This document shows, in pieces, positions 36,085 through 44,381 of a stretch of 64,000 bases of DNA. Positions within the stretch are counted from its first letter, which is position 1. Each line of letters starts with the position of its first letter. The notes beneath the pieces are model-generated. The model worked only from the letters and a program-made list of their open reading frames with translations, was not told where the DNA came from and did no database searches. The position numbers were made by a program, and so were the translations under genes. The stretch covers positions 29,484 to 93,483 of the forward strand of contig JAUNPU010000014.1 in NCBI GenBank assembly GCA_030536555.1, in the 5' to 3' direction. The stretch comes from Eubacteriales bacterium. Its GTDB lineage: Bacteria > Bacillota > Clostridia > Lachnospirales > Lachnospiraceae.

Positions 36085-36921
36085 CTATTTCCCCAGATAG
36101 GTCCTGATGATCTCCAGATACTCGTCCGGATAGAATCCGATCTCGCCCTGGAATCTGGTCAGTGCGATCAGACCGCCGTCGATCACCGGAATGGATGCCA
36201 GCATCTCGGCATTGTCCACCTTCAGACCGCCGCCGTAGACCACATCCAGACCGCCGGTCACTTCCTTGATGTAAGCGCCGATCTTGGTAATGTACTCTGC
36301 ATCCGGCGGAGTCTTGCCCGGTCCGATGGCCCAGATCGGCTCGTAAGCGATGGTCACCTTGGAGGTGTCCACACCTGCAAGTCCGGTCTCCAGCTGCTCC
36401 TTCAGCACTTCCTGCCATCTCGGCTGCTCCTCGGAGGACTCGCCGATGCAGTACAGAACGCTAAGTCCTGCCTTGATTGCCTGCTGAATCTCCTTGTTCA
36501 GCAGACGGTTCACTGCCTGCGTGTCGGTCACGCCAGCCTCTGCCAGAATGCCTGCTTTGTCCTTTCGCTCCTCGCAGTGGCCGATAATGGTGGTGGTGCA
36601 GCCAATGTTCTTCACCGCATTGGCGGTACGGTTGGTGGTAAATGCGCCGAAGTTGCCGCCCACTGCCGTGTCCTCACGGTATACGCTCTGACAGCCTACC
36701 TGTACCGGGCTGTTCTCGCACAGTGCATTTGCTGCCGGAATCAGATGTGCCTCCGGGAAATACATGGCAAATTCCACGTCGTCTCCCTCATATGTTTTCA
36801 GTGCCTCCTGGGTGTTGGCTACGATGTAGCTGCCCCACTCACGGATCGGTGCGATAGAATTGACGCCGCCGTCCACCTTCGGAATATCGAATCGTTTCAG
36901 GTTCAGAAAAATGTGTTTCAT
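36085..36921 (-). CDS. Triosephosphate isomerase homologue, diverged
   Basis: A 278-aa TIM-barrel, longer than usual (about 250 aa). Catalytic positions are kept: Lys in NLKRF (normally NWKM), His in IIGHCEERK (normally GHSERR) and Glu in AYEPIWAIGPGKTPP, with a YGGGLK phosphate loop (normally YGGSVK). The changes at usually invariant flanking residues suggest a paralogue specialised for this operon rather than the housekeeping enzyme. It lies 33 bp after the phosphofructokinase-like gene. Confidence 0.85.
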   Translation of the reverse strand: MKHIFLNLKRFDIPKVDGGVNSIAPIREWGSYIVANTQEALKTYEGDDVEFAMYFPEAHLIPAANALCENSPVQVGCQSVYREDTAVGGNFGAFTTNRTANAVKNIGCTTTIIGHCEERKDKAGILAEAGVTDTQAVNRLLNKEIQQAIKAGLSVLYCIGESSEEQPRWQEVLKEQLETGLAGVDTSKVTIAYEPIWAIGPGKTPPDAEYITKIGAYIKEVTGGLDVVYGGGLKVDNAEMLASIPVIDGGLIALTRFQGEIGFYPDEYLEIIRTYLGK

Positions 36922-36954
36922 GTCCCCATCCCTTCTTTCTCTAAAATTAATATG

Positions 36955-38142
36955 TTACTGTTCCAGTTTCTTTCTCTCATCGTGAAAATCAATGAAATCT
37001 CTCAGCTCCGGTCCGATCAGCGGTCTGCACCAGTCCACGAACTCCTGAGTCACGTCATTGCCCCGCTCATTGATGTAATTGTCAGGAATGATGCGCTCGT
37101 ACATCATAACCTCCTCGATAGGAATCCGTTTCAGATGAATGCTGTAGTGACCATCCTCGTTCTCGTCACGGATAAATCCGATCATCACGCCGCCGACGCC
37201 TTCCATGGCTGCCTTCAGCGCCTCCCGGCCTGCCAGCACTGCCTCAGCCTGATCTACCGGTGACTGCCATGCGATGGACGCCCGTCCGCAGATACCCGGC
37301 TTCTCATTTCTCGCCTTGATACCCAGCTTCTGGATCACCAGATTGGCAAGATGAGCGCTGACATCTCCATAGTAGGTAGCGCGTCCGCACTTGAAGATGG
37401 GAGGAACGATGGGCTCGCCGTCCGGTCCTCTCAGCCCCTCGCTGGCTACCACCACAACGCCGCCCTTCTCGTCATACAGCTTCTTTACATCCTCCAGGAA
37501 CTCTTCCTCATTAAATACACGCTCCGGCAGGTAGATCAGATGCGGTGCATCCCCCGGATTCTTTCTTGCCAGCGCAGAAGCTGCGGTAATCCAGCCGGCA
37601 TTTCTGCCCATTGCCTCAATCACACACACATGAATCGGAAGAGACTTTACATCCACCCCTACCTCTGCGGTGGTTGCCGCAATGTAGCGGGCTGCGCTTC
37701 CATATCCCGGTGTGTGGTCGGTGATAGCGATATCATTGTCAATGGTCTTCGGAATGCCCACTACGGTCACACCGGATTCTTTGCAGGCTGCGTAAATCTT
37801 GCCGCAGGTATCCATGGTGCCGTTGCCGCCGTTTAACAGCACATACCTGATATTATACTTTTGGAAAATCGCCGGCATGGCATCGTAGTCCTCCTGCTCC
37901 AGCGCGTAGCGGGAAGAGCCGATTGCCGTAGCCGGAGTCTCCAGAAGAAGCTTCAGCCGCTCCTCCGGAAACTGCAGAAGATCCAGAAAATCCTCCTTCA
38001 GAATTCCCTCACTGCCGCCCATTGCCGCATATACCTTGTCTACCGCTCCGCTTTCCTTCGCCTGCTCAATCACCCCATACAAAGACGCATTGATCACTGC
38101 TGTCGGACCGCCGCCGTGTACTACCAGAACATTACCCTGCAT
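36955..38142 (-). CDS. 6-phosphofructokinase-family sugar kinase, likely PPi-type
   Basis: A 395-aa PfkA-family enzyme. Key motifs are HGGGPTAVINAS (phosphoryl-donor loop), LLNGGNGTMDT (normally GGDG/GGDD) and PKTIDNDI with Lys where ATP enzymes have Gly, which is the signature of pyrophosphate-dependent forms. IEAMGRNAGWIT and the SEGLRGPDG segment follow. The Asn in GGNGT is unusual and may alter donor or substrate choice. First gene of the operon, opposite a LacI-type regulator and behind an operator-like palindrome. Probable role: phosphorylating a ketose phosphate for the downstream aldolase. Confidence 0.85.
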   Translation of the reverse strand: MQGNVLVVHGGGPTAVINASLYGVIEQAKESGAVDKVYAAMGGSEGILKEDFLDLLQFPEERLKLLLETPATAIGSSRYALEQEDYDAMPAIFQKYNIRYVLLNGGNGTMDTCGKIYAACKESGVTVVGIPKTIDNDIAITDHTPGYGSAARYIAATTAEVGVDVKSLPIHVCVIEAMGRNAGWITAASALARKNPGDAPHLIYLPERVFNEEEFLEDVKKLYDEKGGVVVVASEGLRGPDGEPIVPPIFKCGRATYYGDVSAHLANLVIQKLGIKARNEKPGICGRASIAWQSPVDQAEAVLAGREALKAAMEGVGGVMIGFIRDENEDGHYSIHLKRIPIEEVMMYERIIPDNYINERGNDVTQEFVDWCRPLIGPELRDFIDFHDERKKLEQ

Positions 38143-38180
38143 TGTTCCATCCTCCCCTGTTCAAGCTCATTTCAGTTCCT

Positions 38181-38239
38181 TATGGTACTAGGATACCATA
38201 TCCTCCGGTAAATTTGTGCAAATTTTACGCAAACGTTTG
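38181..38239. promoter_or_regulatory. Operator region between the pfk-like operon and lacI-type gene
   Basis: Two palindromes lie in the 159-bp divergent gap: TATGGTA/TACCATA arms with a 6-bp centre (38181-38200) and the LacI-type CAAACGTTTG (38230-38239). TATGGTATAC occurs again at 38245-38254. These suit control of both directions by the adjacent LacI protein. A TATAAT at 38274-38279 may be the -10 of the regulator gene. Confidence 0.6.
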
Positions 38240-38301
38240 GGTTTTATGGTATACTGTTTTCGTAAATATCCGTTATAATAGAAATCAGTAAGGAGGTGTC
38301 T

Positions 38302-39324
38302 ATGACCTTAAAAGAGATTGCCCAGGAAGCAGGTGTGTCCATTTCCACCGTTTCCCGGGTCGTAAACAAGAATGCACCGGGGGCAGCCAGCAAGGAGGTG
38401 CAGGACAAGATCTGGGAGATCGTCCGGCGCACCGGCTACACCCCCAACTCCACCGCCCGCACTTTAAAACTGGGAGAAGAGACAGCCGCACCGGCGTCCC
38501 GCTCCATCGCCTGCATGTTCGCCCGCTCCACCGACACGGTGACAGACCTGTTCTTCACCTCCCTGGCACGAAGTATTGAGCAGGAGGCCTTCAAGCGGAA
38601 CTACGTGCTGAAATATTCCTTTTCCGCTTTCGACATCAACCACCCCAACACCTTCCGCCTGATCACGGACAACCATGTGGACGGCGTGGTGATCCTGGGG
38701 CGCTGCGACAAGCCGATGTTGAAGATGCTGAAACAGTATTTCAACTATGTGGCGTACACGGGGCTGAACTACTTAGACGCCAGGTACGACCAGATCATCT
38801 GCGACGGCTACGCGGCAGCTCAGGCGGCTGTAAACTACTTAATCGACATGGGGCACCGCAAGATTGCCTACATCGGTGAGACCCAGTCCGAGAGCCGATA
38901 CAACGGCTACTGCGATGCGCTGAACGCCCGCCGGATTTCCTTCTGGAAGGGCTACACCGCCAATGTGAGCCTGTCCCTGGAAAGCGGATACCAGGGGGCA
39001 AAGCGGCTGATCGACACAGGCTGTGACGCTACCGCCTACTTCTGCGCCAACGACATTACCGCCATCGGCGCCATGCGGGCGCTGCAGGAAACCGGGCTGT
39101 CCATTCCCAGAGATGTGTCCGTCATCAGCATCGACGACATCGAGACTGCCCAGTACTTAAATCCCATGCTGACCACCGTCCACATTCCGGTGGAGGAGAT
39201 GGGGCAGATGACCGCCAAGACACTAATCGACCGGATTGAGGGCGGACACAAGCTGCCCATGAAGGTGGCACTGCCCTTCTACATCGCCACCCGGGACAGC
39301 TGCGCGCCGCCCCGGTTCCGGTGA
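38302..39324 (+). CDS. LacI-family transcriptional regulator
   Basis: A 340-aa repressor with an N-terminal helix-turn-helix (TLKEIAQEAGVSISTVSRVVN) and hinge helix, then a periplasmic-binding-protein-like effector domain (about 65-335; VDGVVILGR, TAYFCANDITAIGAMRAL, VSVISIDDIETAQYLNPMLTTV). ATG 38302 has AGGAGG five bases upstream; the GTG at 38296 overlaps that site. Divergent from the pfk-like operon and upstream of an aldose epimerase gene, it probably responds to a sugar or sugar phosphate of that pathway. Confidence 0.93.
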   Translation: MTLKEIAQEAGVSISTVSRVVNKNAPGAASKEVQDKIWEIVRRTGYTPNSTARTLKLGEETAAPASRSIACMFARSTDTVTDLFFTSLARSIEQEAFKRNYVLKYSFSAFDINHPNTFRLITDNHVDGVVILGRCDKPMLKMLKQYFNYVAYTGLNYLDARYDQIICDGYAAAQAAVNYLIDMGHRKIAYIGETQSESRYNGYCDALNARRISFWKGYTANVSLSLESGYQGAKRLIDTGCDATAYFCANDITAIGAMRALQETGLSIPRDVSVISIDDIETAQYLNPMLTTVHIPVEEMGQMTAKTLIDRIEGGHKLPMKVALPFYIATRDSCAPPRFR

Positions 39325-39433
39325 CCGACAGTGACGCGCCTGCAAGTTCACGTTTTCTTACGGTCAGCGCGGCAAGTGTGCCGACCTGCTGAACAGTTAC
39401 ACCAAACCAACATATGTATGAGGAGGATTTACC

Positions 39434-40315
39434 ATGATCGTAACACTGAACAATTCCACATTTACCGCTCAGATCGACTCTCTGGGCGCCCAGCTGATCT
39501 CCCTGAAGGACGCAGAAGGGACCGAATACATCTGGCAGCGTGACCCGGCACACTGGGGCAACTGCTCTCCGCTCCTGTTCCCCACCGTCGGCAACTGCCG
39601 GAACGGCAAAACCATGATTGACGGACAGTGGTATGAGATTCCGAAGCACGGCTTCTGCAAGGTGACCGACTTTGCCGTAGAGCAAAAGTCCGACTCCTGC
39701 GCCGCATTCACCATCTGCGACACGGAGGAGACCCGAAAGGTGTACCCTTACAGCTTCCGCCTGACCCTGACCTACACCATGGCAGAGGACGGCATCCATA
39801 TGGATTATCAGGTGGAAAACACCGATACCCGGACCATTCACTACGAGCTTGGCGCTCATCCGGGCTTTACCTGCCCCCTGGCTGACGGAGAGCACTTCAG
39901 CGACTATGTGCTGGAGTTTGAGAAGGAAGAGACTGCCTCCTCCATGGTCTACGATCTGGAGCATCTTCAGTTCGATGCGACAAACCGCGTGCCCCGGCTT
40001 GACCACAGCCGCATCCTGCCCCTGTCCTACGACCTGTTCGAGAAAGATGCCATTTTCTTCGATGACATTGCCTCCCGCAGGGTTGCCATCAAAAACCCGG
40101 CTACCGGCAGGGGTGTAGAAGTAGACTACCGCGACTTCGAGACCGTAGCCTTCTGGACCGCCATGCCGTCTCAGGGACCGTTCCTGTGCATCGAGCCGTG
40201 GAATGGCTCTGCCATCCGCTCCGATGAGGACGATGACTTCTTAAGCCGCCATTTCCTGCAGACGCTTAAGGTGGGGGAGAAGAAGGATTATCATCTGGGA
40301 ATTAAAGTGCTGTAA
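39434..40315 (+). CDS. Aldose 1-epimerase family protein (LacX/YeaD-like)
   Basis: A 293-aa galactose-mutarotase-fold enzyme. Features are LFPTVGNCRNGK (about 50), GFCKVTDF with the His-containing PKHGF segment (about 71), ELGAHPGFTCP (about 140) with the catalytic-region His, and FLCIEPWNG (about 250) with the catalytic Glu. It likely interconverts sugar or sugar-phosphate anomers. It follows the LacI-type gene by 109 bp with no terminator between, so the two may form one unit. AGGAGG lies before the ATG. Confidence 0.88.
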   Translation: MIVTLNNSTFTAQIDSLGAQLISLKDAEGTEYIWQRDPAHWGNCSPLLFPTVGNCRNGKTMIDGQWYEIPKHGFCKVTDFAVEQKSDSCAAFTICDTEETRKVYPYSFRLTLTYTMAEDGIHMDYQVENTDTRTIHYELGAHPGFTCPLADGEHFSDYVLEFEKEETASSMVYDLEHLQFDATNRVPRLDHSRILPLSYDLFEKDAIFFDDIASRRVAIKNPATGRGVEVDYRDFETVAFWTAMPSQGPFLCIEPWNGSAIRSDEDDDFLSRHFLQTLKVGEKKDYHLGIKVL

Positions 40316-40322
40316 AAGGCAG

Positions 40323-40356
40323 CCGGGAGGAAGATTTCGTCAAACCTTTCTCCCGG
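40323..40356 (+). terminator. Possible terminator after the aldose epimerase gene
   Basis: CCGGGAG/CTCCCGG hairpin with a 20-nt loop just after the stop codon; tail AATTCTTC is only mildly T-rich. Confidence 0.5.
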
Positions 40357-40387
40357 AATTCTTCAAAAAACTTTTTCAAAAAAGTGC

Positions 40388-40416
40388 TTGACCAAATTGG
40401 AACTTTAAGGTATAAT
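40388..40416 (+). promoter_or_regulatory. tRNA promoter
   Basis: TTGACC (40388-40393), 17-bp spacer, TATAAT (40411-40416), 42 bp before the first tRNA. Confidence 0.88.
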
Positions 40417-40458
40417 GATTTTCGTTGCAGCGATGAAACGCAGCAGACAGCAACACAA

Positions 40459-40530
40459 TGGGCTATCGCCAAATGGTAAGGCAACGGACTCTGACTCCGT
40501 CATTTCAAGGTTCGAATCCTTGTAGCCCAG
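40459..40530 (+). tRNA. tRNA-Gln (anticodon CTG)
   Basis: A 72-nt cloverleaf: acceptor TGGGCTA/TAGCCCA, D arm with GGTAAGGC, anticodon stem ACGGA/TCCGT with loop CTCTGAC (anticodon CTG), and T arm CAAGG-TTCGAAT-CCTTG. The U1-A72 pair and G discriminator fit tRNA-Gln. CCA is not encoded. Confidence 0.96.
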
Positions 40531-40559
40531 TTTTTCCAACTACATATTCGTTACATTAT

Positions 40560-40631
40560 TGGGCTATCGCCAAATGGTAAGGCAACGGACTCTGACTCCG
40601 TCATTTCAAGGTTCGAATCCTTGTAGCCCAG
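40560..40631 (+). tRNA. tRNA-Gln (anticodon CTG), second identical copy
   Basis: Identical to the first copy over all 72 nt, 29 bp downstream, sharing its promoter and terminator. CCA is not encoded. Confidence 0.96.
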
Positions 40632-40639
40632 CTTTCAAG

Positions 40640-40664
40640 CCGGTATGATTCATACCGGTTTTTT
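40640..40664 (+). terminator. Terminator of the tRNA-Gln pair
   Basis: CCGGTAT/ATACCGG stem with a 5-nt loop and six T. Confidence 0.93.
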
Positions 40665-40688
40665 GTTGCCCTTTTTCCAGAAAGCAAA

Positions 40689-40740
40689 GACCGGGAGAGG
40701 CAGTCATCCAGCCTGTGCGCTGGAGCCGTCTCTCCCGGTC
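40689..40740 (-). terminator. Terminator of the SIS-aldolase operon
   Basis: GACCGGGAGAG/CTCTCCCGGTC outer stem with an inner CCAGC/GCTGG stem, about 55 bp after the SIS stop codon. The T-tail is weak on both strands. Confidence 0.6.
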
Positions 40741-40795
40741 ACTTCTTTTATTTCCCTGCCATTCTCAAATCAAAGTTCCCCTGCTTTGATTTCAA

Positions 40796-41845
40796 TTATT
40801 TGATCACAATCGCCTGAGACAGATGTCTCGGAGTATCTGCATTCAGATTCTTCTGCTCTGCAATGTAGTAGCCCATCAGCTGACCGATAAATCCAATCAT
40901 CGCCGCATTCTGCAGGCTGTCATAGCCATAGGGCATATCCATGGTATAATCAGCGTCTGCAAAGTCCTTCACAGCCGTATTGCCGATTGCCAGCACCGTT
41001 GCGCCGTAGCTCTTCATCTGGGTCAGCAATTTGGCATCGCCGTCCACCGTTGCCTCGTTGCCCAGCATAATGATCAGGGTCTTGTCGTCCACCAGGCTCA
41101 TCGGTCCGTGACGATACTCCAGGCTGTAGTAACCCTCAGAATTGCTTAAGCTCATCTCTTTCATCTTGTTCATGCACTCGTTGGCGATACCGTAGTTGAT
41201 GCCCTGTCCCAGAGTGATGTACAGGTTCAGCTCCGGATGCTCTGCCACGATCTTCTTCGCCATCTCATCCGTAGCCTTTAAGAACTCCTCAGACTCTGCC
41301 GCGTAGTTCTTCATAGCCTCGATCTTCTCCTTCTGTCCGCCTGCATAGTAAGCCAGAATCACAGACAGATAGATCATGCTGGTGAAGGAACGGGTCATGA
41401 TAACGCTGTCCTCTGCGGTCTCCGGAGACAGGATCATGAAGTCGTTGTACTTGGCACTGTCAGCGTCGCAGGTGATTGCCAGACTCTTAACGCCCGGGAA
41501 GCTGCGTACCTTGTCGATTGCCATACGCACTTCGGTGGTATAGCTCTTTCTGGTAATCGGAAGCACCAGAACCTTCTTGCCCTTGCCCACATAGGTCTCC
41601 GGGAAGTAGTAAAGCTCGGAGCAGCACATTCCCTTTGCCGGGATCCTGGTGCAGCTTGCAAATGCATGAGCCGCAGACTGAGCCAGGTATAAGGAGGTAC
41701 CGCAGCCGGTGAAGATCAGCTCATCGTATTCCTCTGCAAACACCTCATCCAGCACCTTGTAGATGTCTCCCAGCGTATCGTTGATCGCCTGGAAGGAAGC
41801 CGGCTGTCCGTAAATCTCTTTGTAAGTAAGTTCACTGTTTTTCAT
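40796..41845 (-). CDS. Double-SIS sugar-phosphate isomerase/deaminase (GlmS C-domain/AgaS-like)
   Basis: A 349-aa protein with two SIS domains (about 35-165 and 195-335). ELIFTGCGTSLYLAQSAAHAF, YRHGPMSLVD near residue 253 and the GlmS-like C-terminus (NADTPRHLSQAIVIK) place it near the isomerase half of GlmS and AgaS/FrlB deaminases. There is no glutaminase domain. The usual SxSGxT phosphate loop reads ITRKSYTTE, so the substrate may be unusual. ATG 41845 is preferred over GTG 41878. With the aldolase upstream it may convert an amino- or fructosamine-type sugar phosphate for aldol cleavage. Confidence 0.84.
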   Translation of the reverse strand: MKNSELTYKEIYGQPASFQAINDTLGDIYKVLDEVFAEEYDELIFTGCGTSLYLAQSAAHAFASCTRIPAKGMCCSELYYFPETYVGKGKKVLVLPITRKSYTTEVRMAIDKVRSFPGVKSLAITCDADSAKYNDFMILSPETAEDSVIMTRSFTSMIYLSVILAYYAGGQKEKIEAMKNYAAESEEFLKATDEMAKKIVAEHPELNLYITLGQGINYGIANECMNKMKEMSLSNSEGYYSLEYRHGPMSLVDDKTLIIMLGNEATVDGDAKLLTQMKSYGATVLAIGNTAVKDFADADYTMDMPYGYDSLQNAAMIGFIGQLMGYYIAEQKNLNADTPRHLSQAIVIK

Positions 41846-41903
41846 GACATAATCCTTTCCAATGTGCCCTCTGCGCACATTTTTCCATACTGTTCTGTGT
41901 TCC

Positions 41904-42761
41904 TTATCTTGCCTTTCCCTCAGAGCCTGCCAGACGGATGATTTTCTTCACATCCTCCTGCAGCTTCTCATTGGCATACTGGGAAAGCTTCCAGGAATGA
42001 CCCTGATGGTTCATATTCTTTAAGCCGTCCTCGTAATGCTCTACATATTTGTAGCGGATCTCCGTACCGAAGTTAATCTTCGCCACGCCCAGCTTGATGG
42101 CATCCTTGATAATCTCCTCTTTCATGCCGGTGCAGCCGTGGAGTACCAGCGGAATGTCTGTGAACTTACGCACAGCCTCCAGCACCTCCAGGTGAATATC
42201 CGGCTCACCCTTGTAGTATCCGTGGGCATTGCCGATACCGATTGCCAGAGAATCCGGCTGACATAAGGACAGGAACTTTCTCACTTCCTCCGGATCCACG
42301 ATATTCTTATTCTCCATCACGGTTCCCATGTTGTCAAGGCGAAGAAGCTCCCCAATCTCTGCCTCTACCGGCACGCCGAAGCACTTTGCCACCTTCAGGA
42401 CCTCGTTGGTCATGGCTGCATTTTCCTCAACCGGCTTGGTGGAACCGTCGATCATCAGGGAGGTGAAGCCCAGCTTCAGCGCTTCCATACAGATGTCGAA
42501 GCCATCGCCGTGATCCAAGTGAATCGCTACCGGAACGGACACCTTGGATGCGCACCATTTGCACACATTGACGAACCAGTCATGACCGGAATACGCGCCG
42601 GTGCTCACATAGTGGGCCAGCATAATCGGAGACCCCATATCCTCCGCTGCCTTACAGACAGCCCAGATAATATCATAATTGCCGCCCTGGGTATTGATAG
42701 CCGGTACGGCATATCCGTTTTTCGCTGCGTCTGACAGCATTTCTCTGCTTGTTGCTAACAT
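41904..42761 (-). CDS. Class II ketose-bisphosphate aldolase (GatY/FbaA-like)
   Basis: A 285-aa zinc aldolase of normal length: AVPAINTQGGNYDIIWAV, HLDHGDGFDIC (about 81), the VPVEAEIGELLRLDN segment, LVLHGCTGM (about 205) and INFGTEIR. Similar in type to tagatose- or fructose-bisphosphate aldolases. It is distinct from the longer aldolase at 32298-33461. ATG 42761 has AGGGGG seven bases upstream and a LacI-type palindrome 26 bp upstream, so the gene and the SIS gene that follows are probably repressed by the regulator next door. Confidence 0.9.
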   Translation of the reverse strand: MLATSREMLSDAAKNGYAVPAINTQGGNYDIIWAVCKAAEDMGSPIMLAHYVSTGAYSGHDWFVNVCKWCASKVSVPVAIHLDHGDGFDICMEALKLGFTSLMIDGSTKPVEENAAMTNEVLKVAKCFGVPVEAEIGELLRLDNMGTVMENKNIVDPEEVRKFLSLCQPDSLAIGIGNAHGYYKGEPDIHLEVLEAVRKFTDIPLVLHGCTGMKEEIIKDAIKLGVAKINFGTEIRYKYVEHYEDGLKNMNHQGHSWKLSQYANEKLQEDVKKIIRLAGSEGKAR

Positions 42762-42786
42762 TGCAAATCCCCCTTTTCTTTTATTT

Positions 42787-42802
42787 GTACACTCGTGTGT
42801 AC
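42787..42802. promoter_or_regulatory. Operator 1, upstream of the aldolase-SIS operon
   Basis: Perfect palindrome GTACAC-TCGT-GTGTAC, 26 bp before the aldolase start. A near-identical copy lies upstream of the adjacent LacI-type gene. Confidence 0.75.
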
Positions 42803-42865
42803 TATATGTAAATGAAAATGAGCAATATCTCATGCCCATATTCCATTTCACTTTCCTGCTGTATC

Positions 42866-43930
42866 TTACTCTCTTCGTGTGCTTTCCCGCTTCACCAGAA
42901 TACTTTCAAAATCCACATTCCCGGGATTTATTCCATTGATCATTTCCGTCAGCATATCAATCGTTGTTTTCGCAATCGATGTCTGATCCACCCGGATTGT
43001 AGTAAGCTTCGGAGAACAGTATCGGCTGATGCTGGAATCATCAAATCCAACTACCTGAATATCCTCCGGAACCGAGAATCCGCACTGCTGTGCAGCCGTC
43101 ATTGCAGCACAGGCAATCATATCATTTCGACCAAAAATGCCATCGATCTGCTCTCCCGACTGCAGCCGCCTGGTCACAGCCTGCGCCAGTTCCTCCTCCG
43201 TATGACAGCCGCAAATCATGCTCTCCGGACCTGCTGACAGTCCATGGGCCTGCATTTCATCCACAAATCCGCATAAACGCAGATCGTCCAGCCTGCTCAC
43301 ATGTCCTCTGGCACTGATTCGATCTGCATAAATAATATGCCTGCAGCCTTTTTCAATCAGATGCTTTACTGCCTGTCTGGCACCCGTATACAATCCGGTG
43401 CCAAGCACCGCCACCCGATCCGGCATCTGCCCGTTGGAGAGTTCCTGGTCAGGCAGCTTTTGATACGGGTCACTCTGATGTCGGAACCGTCGAAATACTA
43501 CCACCGGAATACCAGCCTGAGAAAACTGCTGCACATACTCATCCGGAAAGCTCGCTGAGCTGACGATAATTCCGTCATACTGTCTGCTGATTACCTGTGA
43601 GACGAACTCCGGCGTATTCCGGTTTGCACACAATGAAATCAGGAATCCGGCATTATACGCATACTGGTCCATCTCACTGACGATTCTTGCAAAATATTCA
43701 TTGGTAATATGATCCGCAATGAACAGAATCTGATTGCTCTGTTTTCCCTTCAAAGCTCTCGCCATGCTGTTCGGCCGGTAATTCAATGCCCGAACAGCCT
43801 CTTCCACCCGGCGTCGCTTTTCCTTTGCCACATAGCGGTTGTTGTTTATGACATAGGAAACAATTGTCTCGCTGACTCCTGCTAGCCTTGCCACATCCGC
43901 TCTGGTGACACGCTCCCTGCCCTCACCCAT
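42866..43930 (-). CDS. LacI-family transcriptional regulator
   Basis: A 354-aa regulator: helix-turn-helix VTRADVARLAGVSETIVSYVIN (about 8-30), hinge ALNYRPNSMARALKG, and a sugar-binding-type C-terminal domain (ILFIADHITNEYFARIV, IDGIFGRNDMIACAAMTAA, VVGFDDSSISRYCSPKLTTIRVD). It is encoded just upstream of the aldolase-SIS pair in the same direction. Palindromes of the same sequence occur before it and before the aldolase, which implies autoregulation and control of the pair. Confidence 0.94.
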   Translation of the reverse strand: MGEGRERVTRADVARLAGVSETIVSYVINNNRYVAKEKRRRVEEAVRALNYRPNSMARALKGKQSNQILFIADHITNEYFARIVSEMDQYAYNAGFLISLCANRNTPEFVSQVISRQYDGIIVSSASFPDEYVQQFSQAGIPVVVFRRFRHQSDPYQKLPDQELSNGQMPDRVAVLGTGLYTGARQAVKHLIEKGCRHIIYADRISARGHVSRLDDLRLCGFVDEMQAHGLSAGPESMICGCHTEEELAQAVTRRLQSGEQIDGIFGRNDMIACAAMTAAQQCGFSVPEDIQVVGFDDSSISRYCSPKLTTIRVDQTSIAKTTIDMLTEMINGINPGNVDFESILVKRESTRRE

Positions 43931-43988
43931 GATAAAGCTCCTCGCTTTCCTGCTGGTGCAATGCTCTCATGATTTTTGCTTCGTTGTT

Positions 43989-44004
43989 GTACACTCGTAT
44001 GTAC
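43989..44004. promoter_or_regulatory. Operator 2, upstream of the LacI-type gene
   Basis: GTACAC-TCGT-ATGTAC, one base from operator 1 (GTACAC-TCGT-GTGTAC), 59 bp before the regulator start. Confidence 0.72.
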
Positions 44005-44135
44005 GTTTTGGATTCTATTCCATTACATGAGAAATGTCAATGTGATTTTACATTTTTATATCTTTTCTTGTTATTTTACATTTTCCTGTCTGCAAAAGCA
44101 AAGATGCAGGGCTATCCCCTATAGCGCAGACCCAC

Positions 44136-44310
44136 TTTGGACAATAAATGAGGATTTATTGAAAAATTATCCAATTCTATCTGAAATGCGACGCTTATCG
44201 GTTGACATAAAGTACATTTTGGACAATTGTGCTTGAAATCGAGTAATTATTATCCATAATCTCAAGATTTTTGGATAATTTTCGGGAATTTCAGGTCAGA
44301 ATTGTCCAAA
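44136..44310. repeat. Hairpin array A: three 40-41 bp TTTGGAYAAT modules
   Basis: This non-coding 450-bp gap holds three inverted-repeat modules, each opening with TTTGGAYAAT and closing with its complement: 44136-44175 (40 bp), 44218-44258 (41 bp), 44270-44310 (41 bp). GTTGACATAAA lies between modules 1 and 2. The same architecture occurs inverted at 57360-57624. No T-runs or open frames explain it. Confidence 0.85.
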
Positions 44311-44381
44311 CTTCACCTTAAAATATTCAACGCGACCAAGTCAGACTGTCTTATATATTCTTTCATACCACCAAGGAAGCA

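Noticed and set aside
44136..44310. Hairpin array A as a CRISPR array
   Set aside because: Motifs alternate in orientation and pair into hairpins; there are no identical direct repeats with unique spacers and no cas genes.
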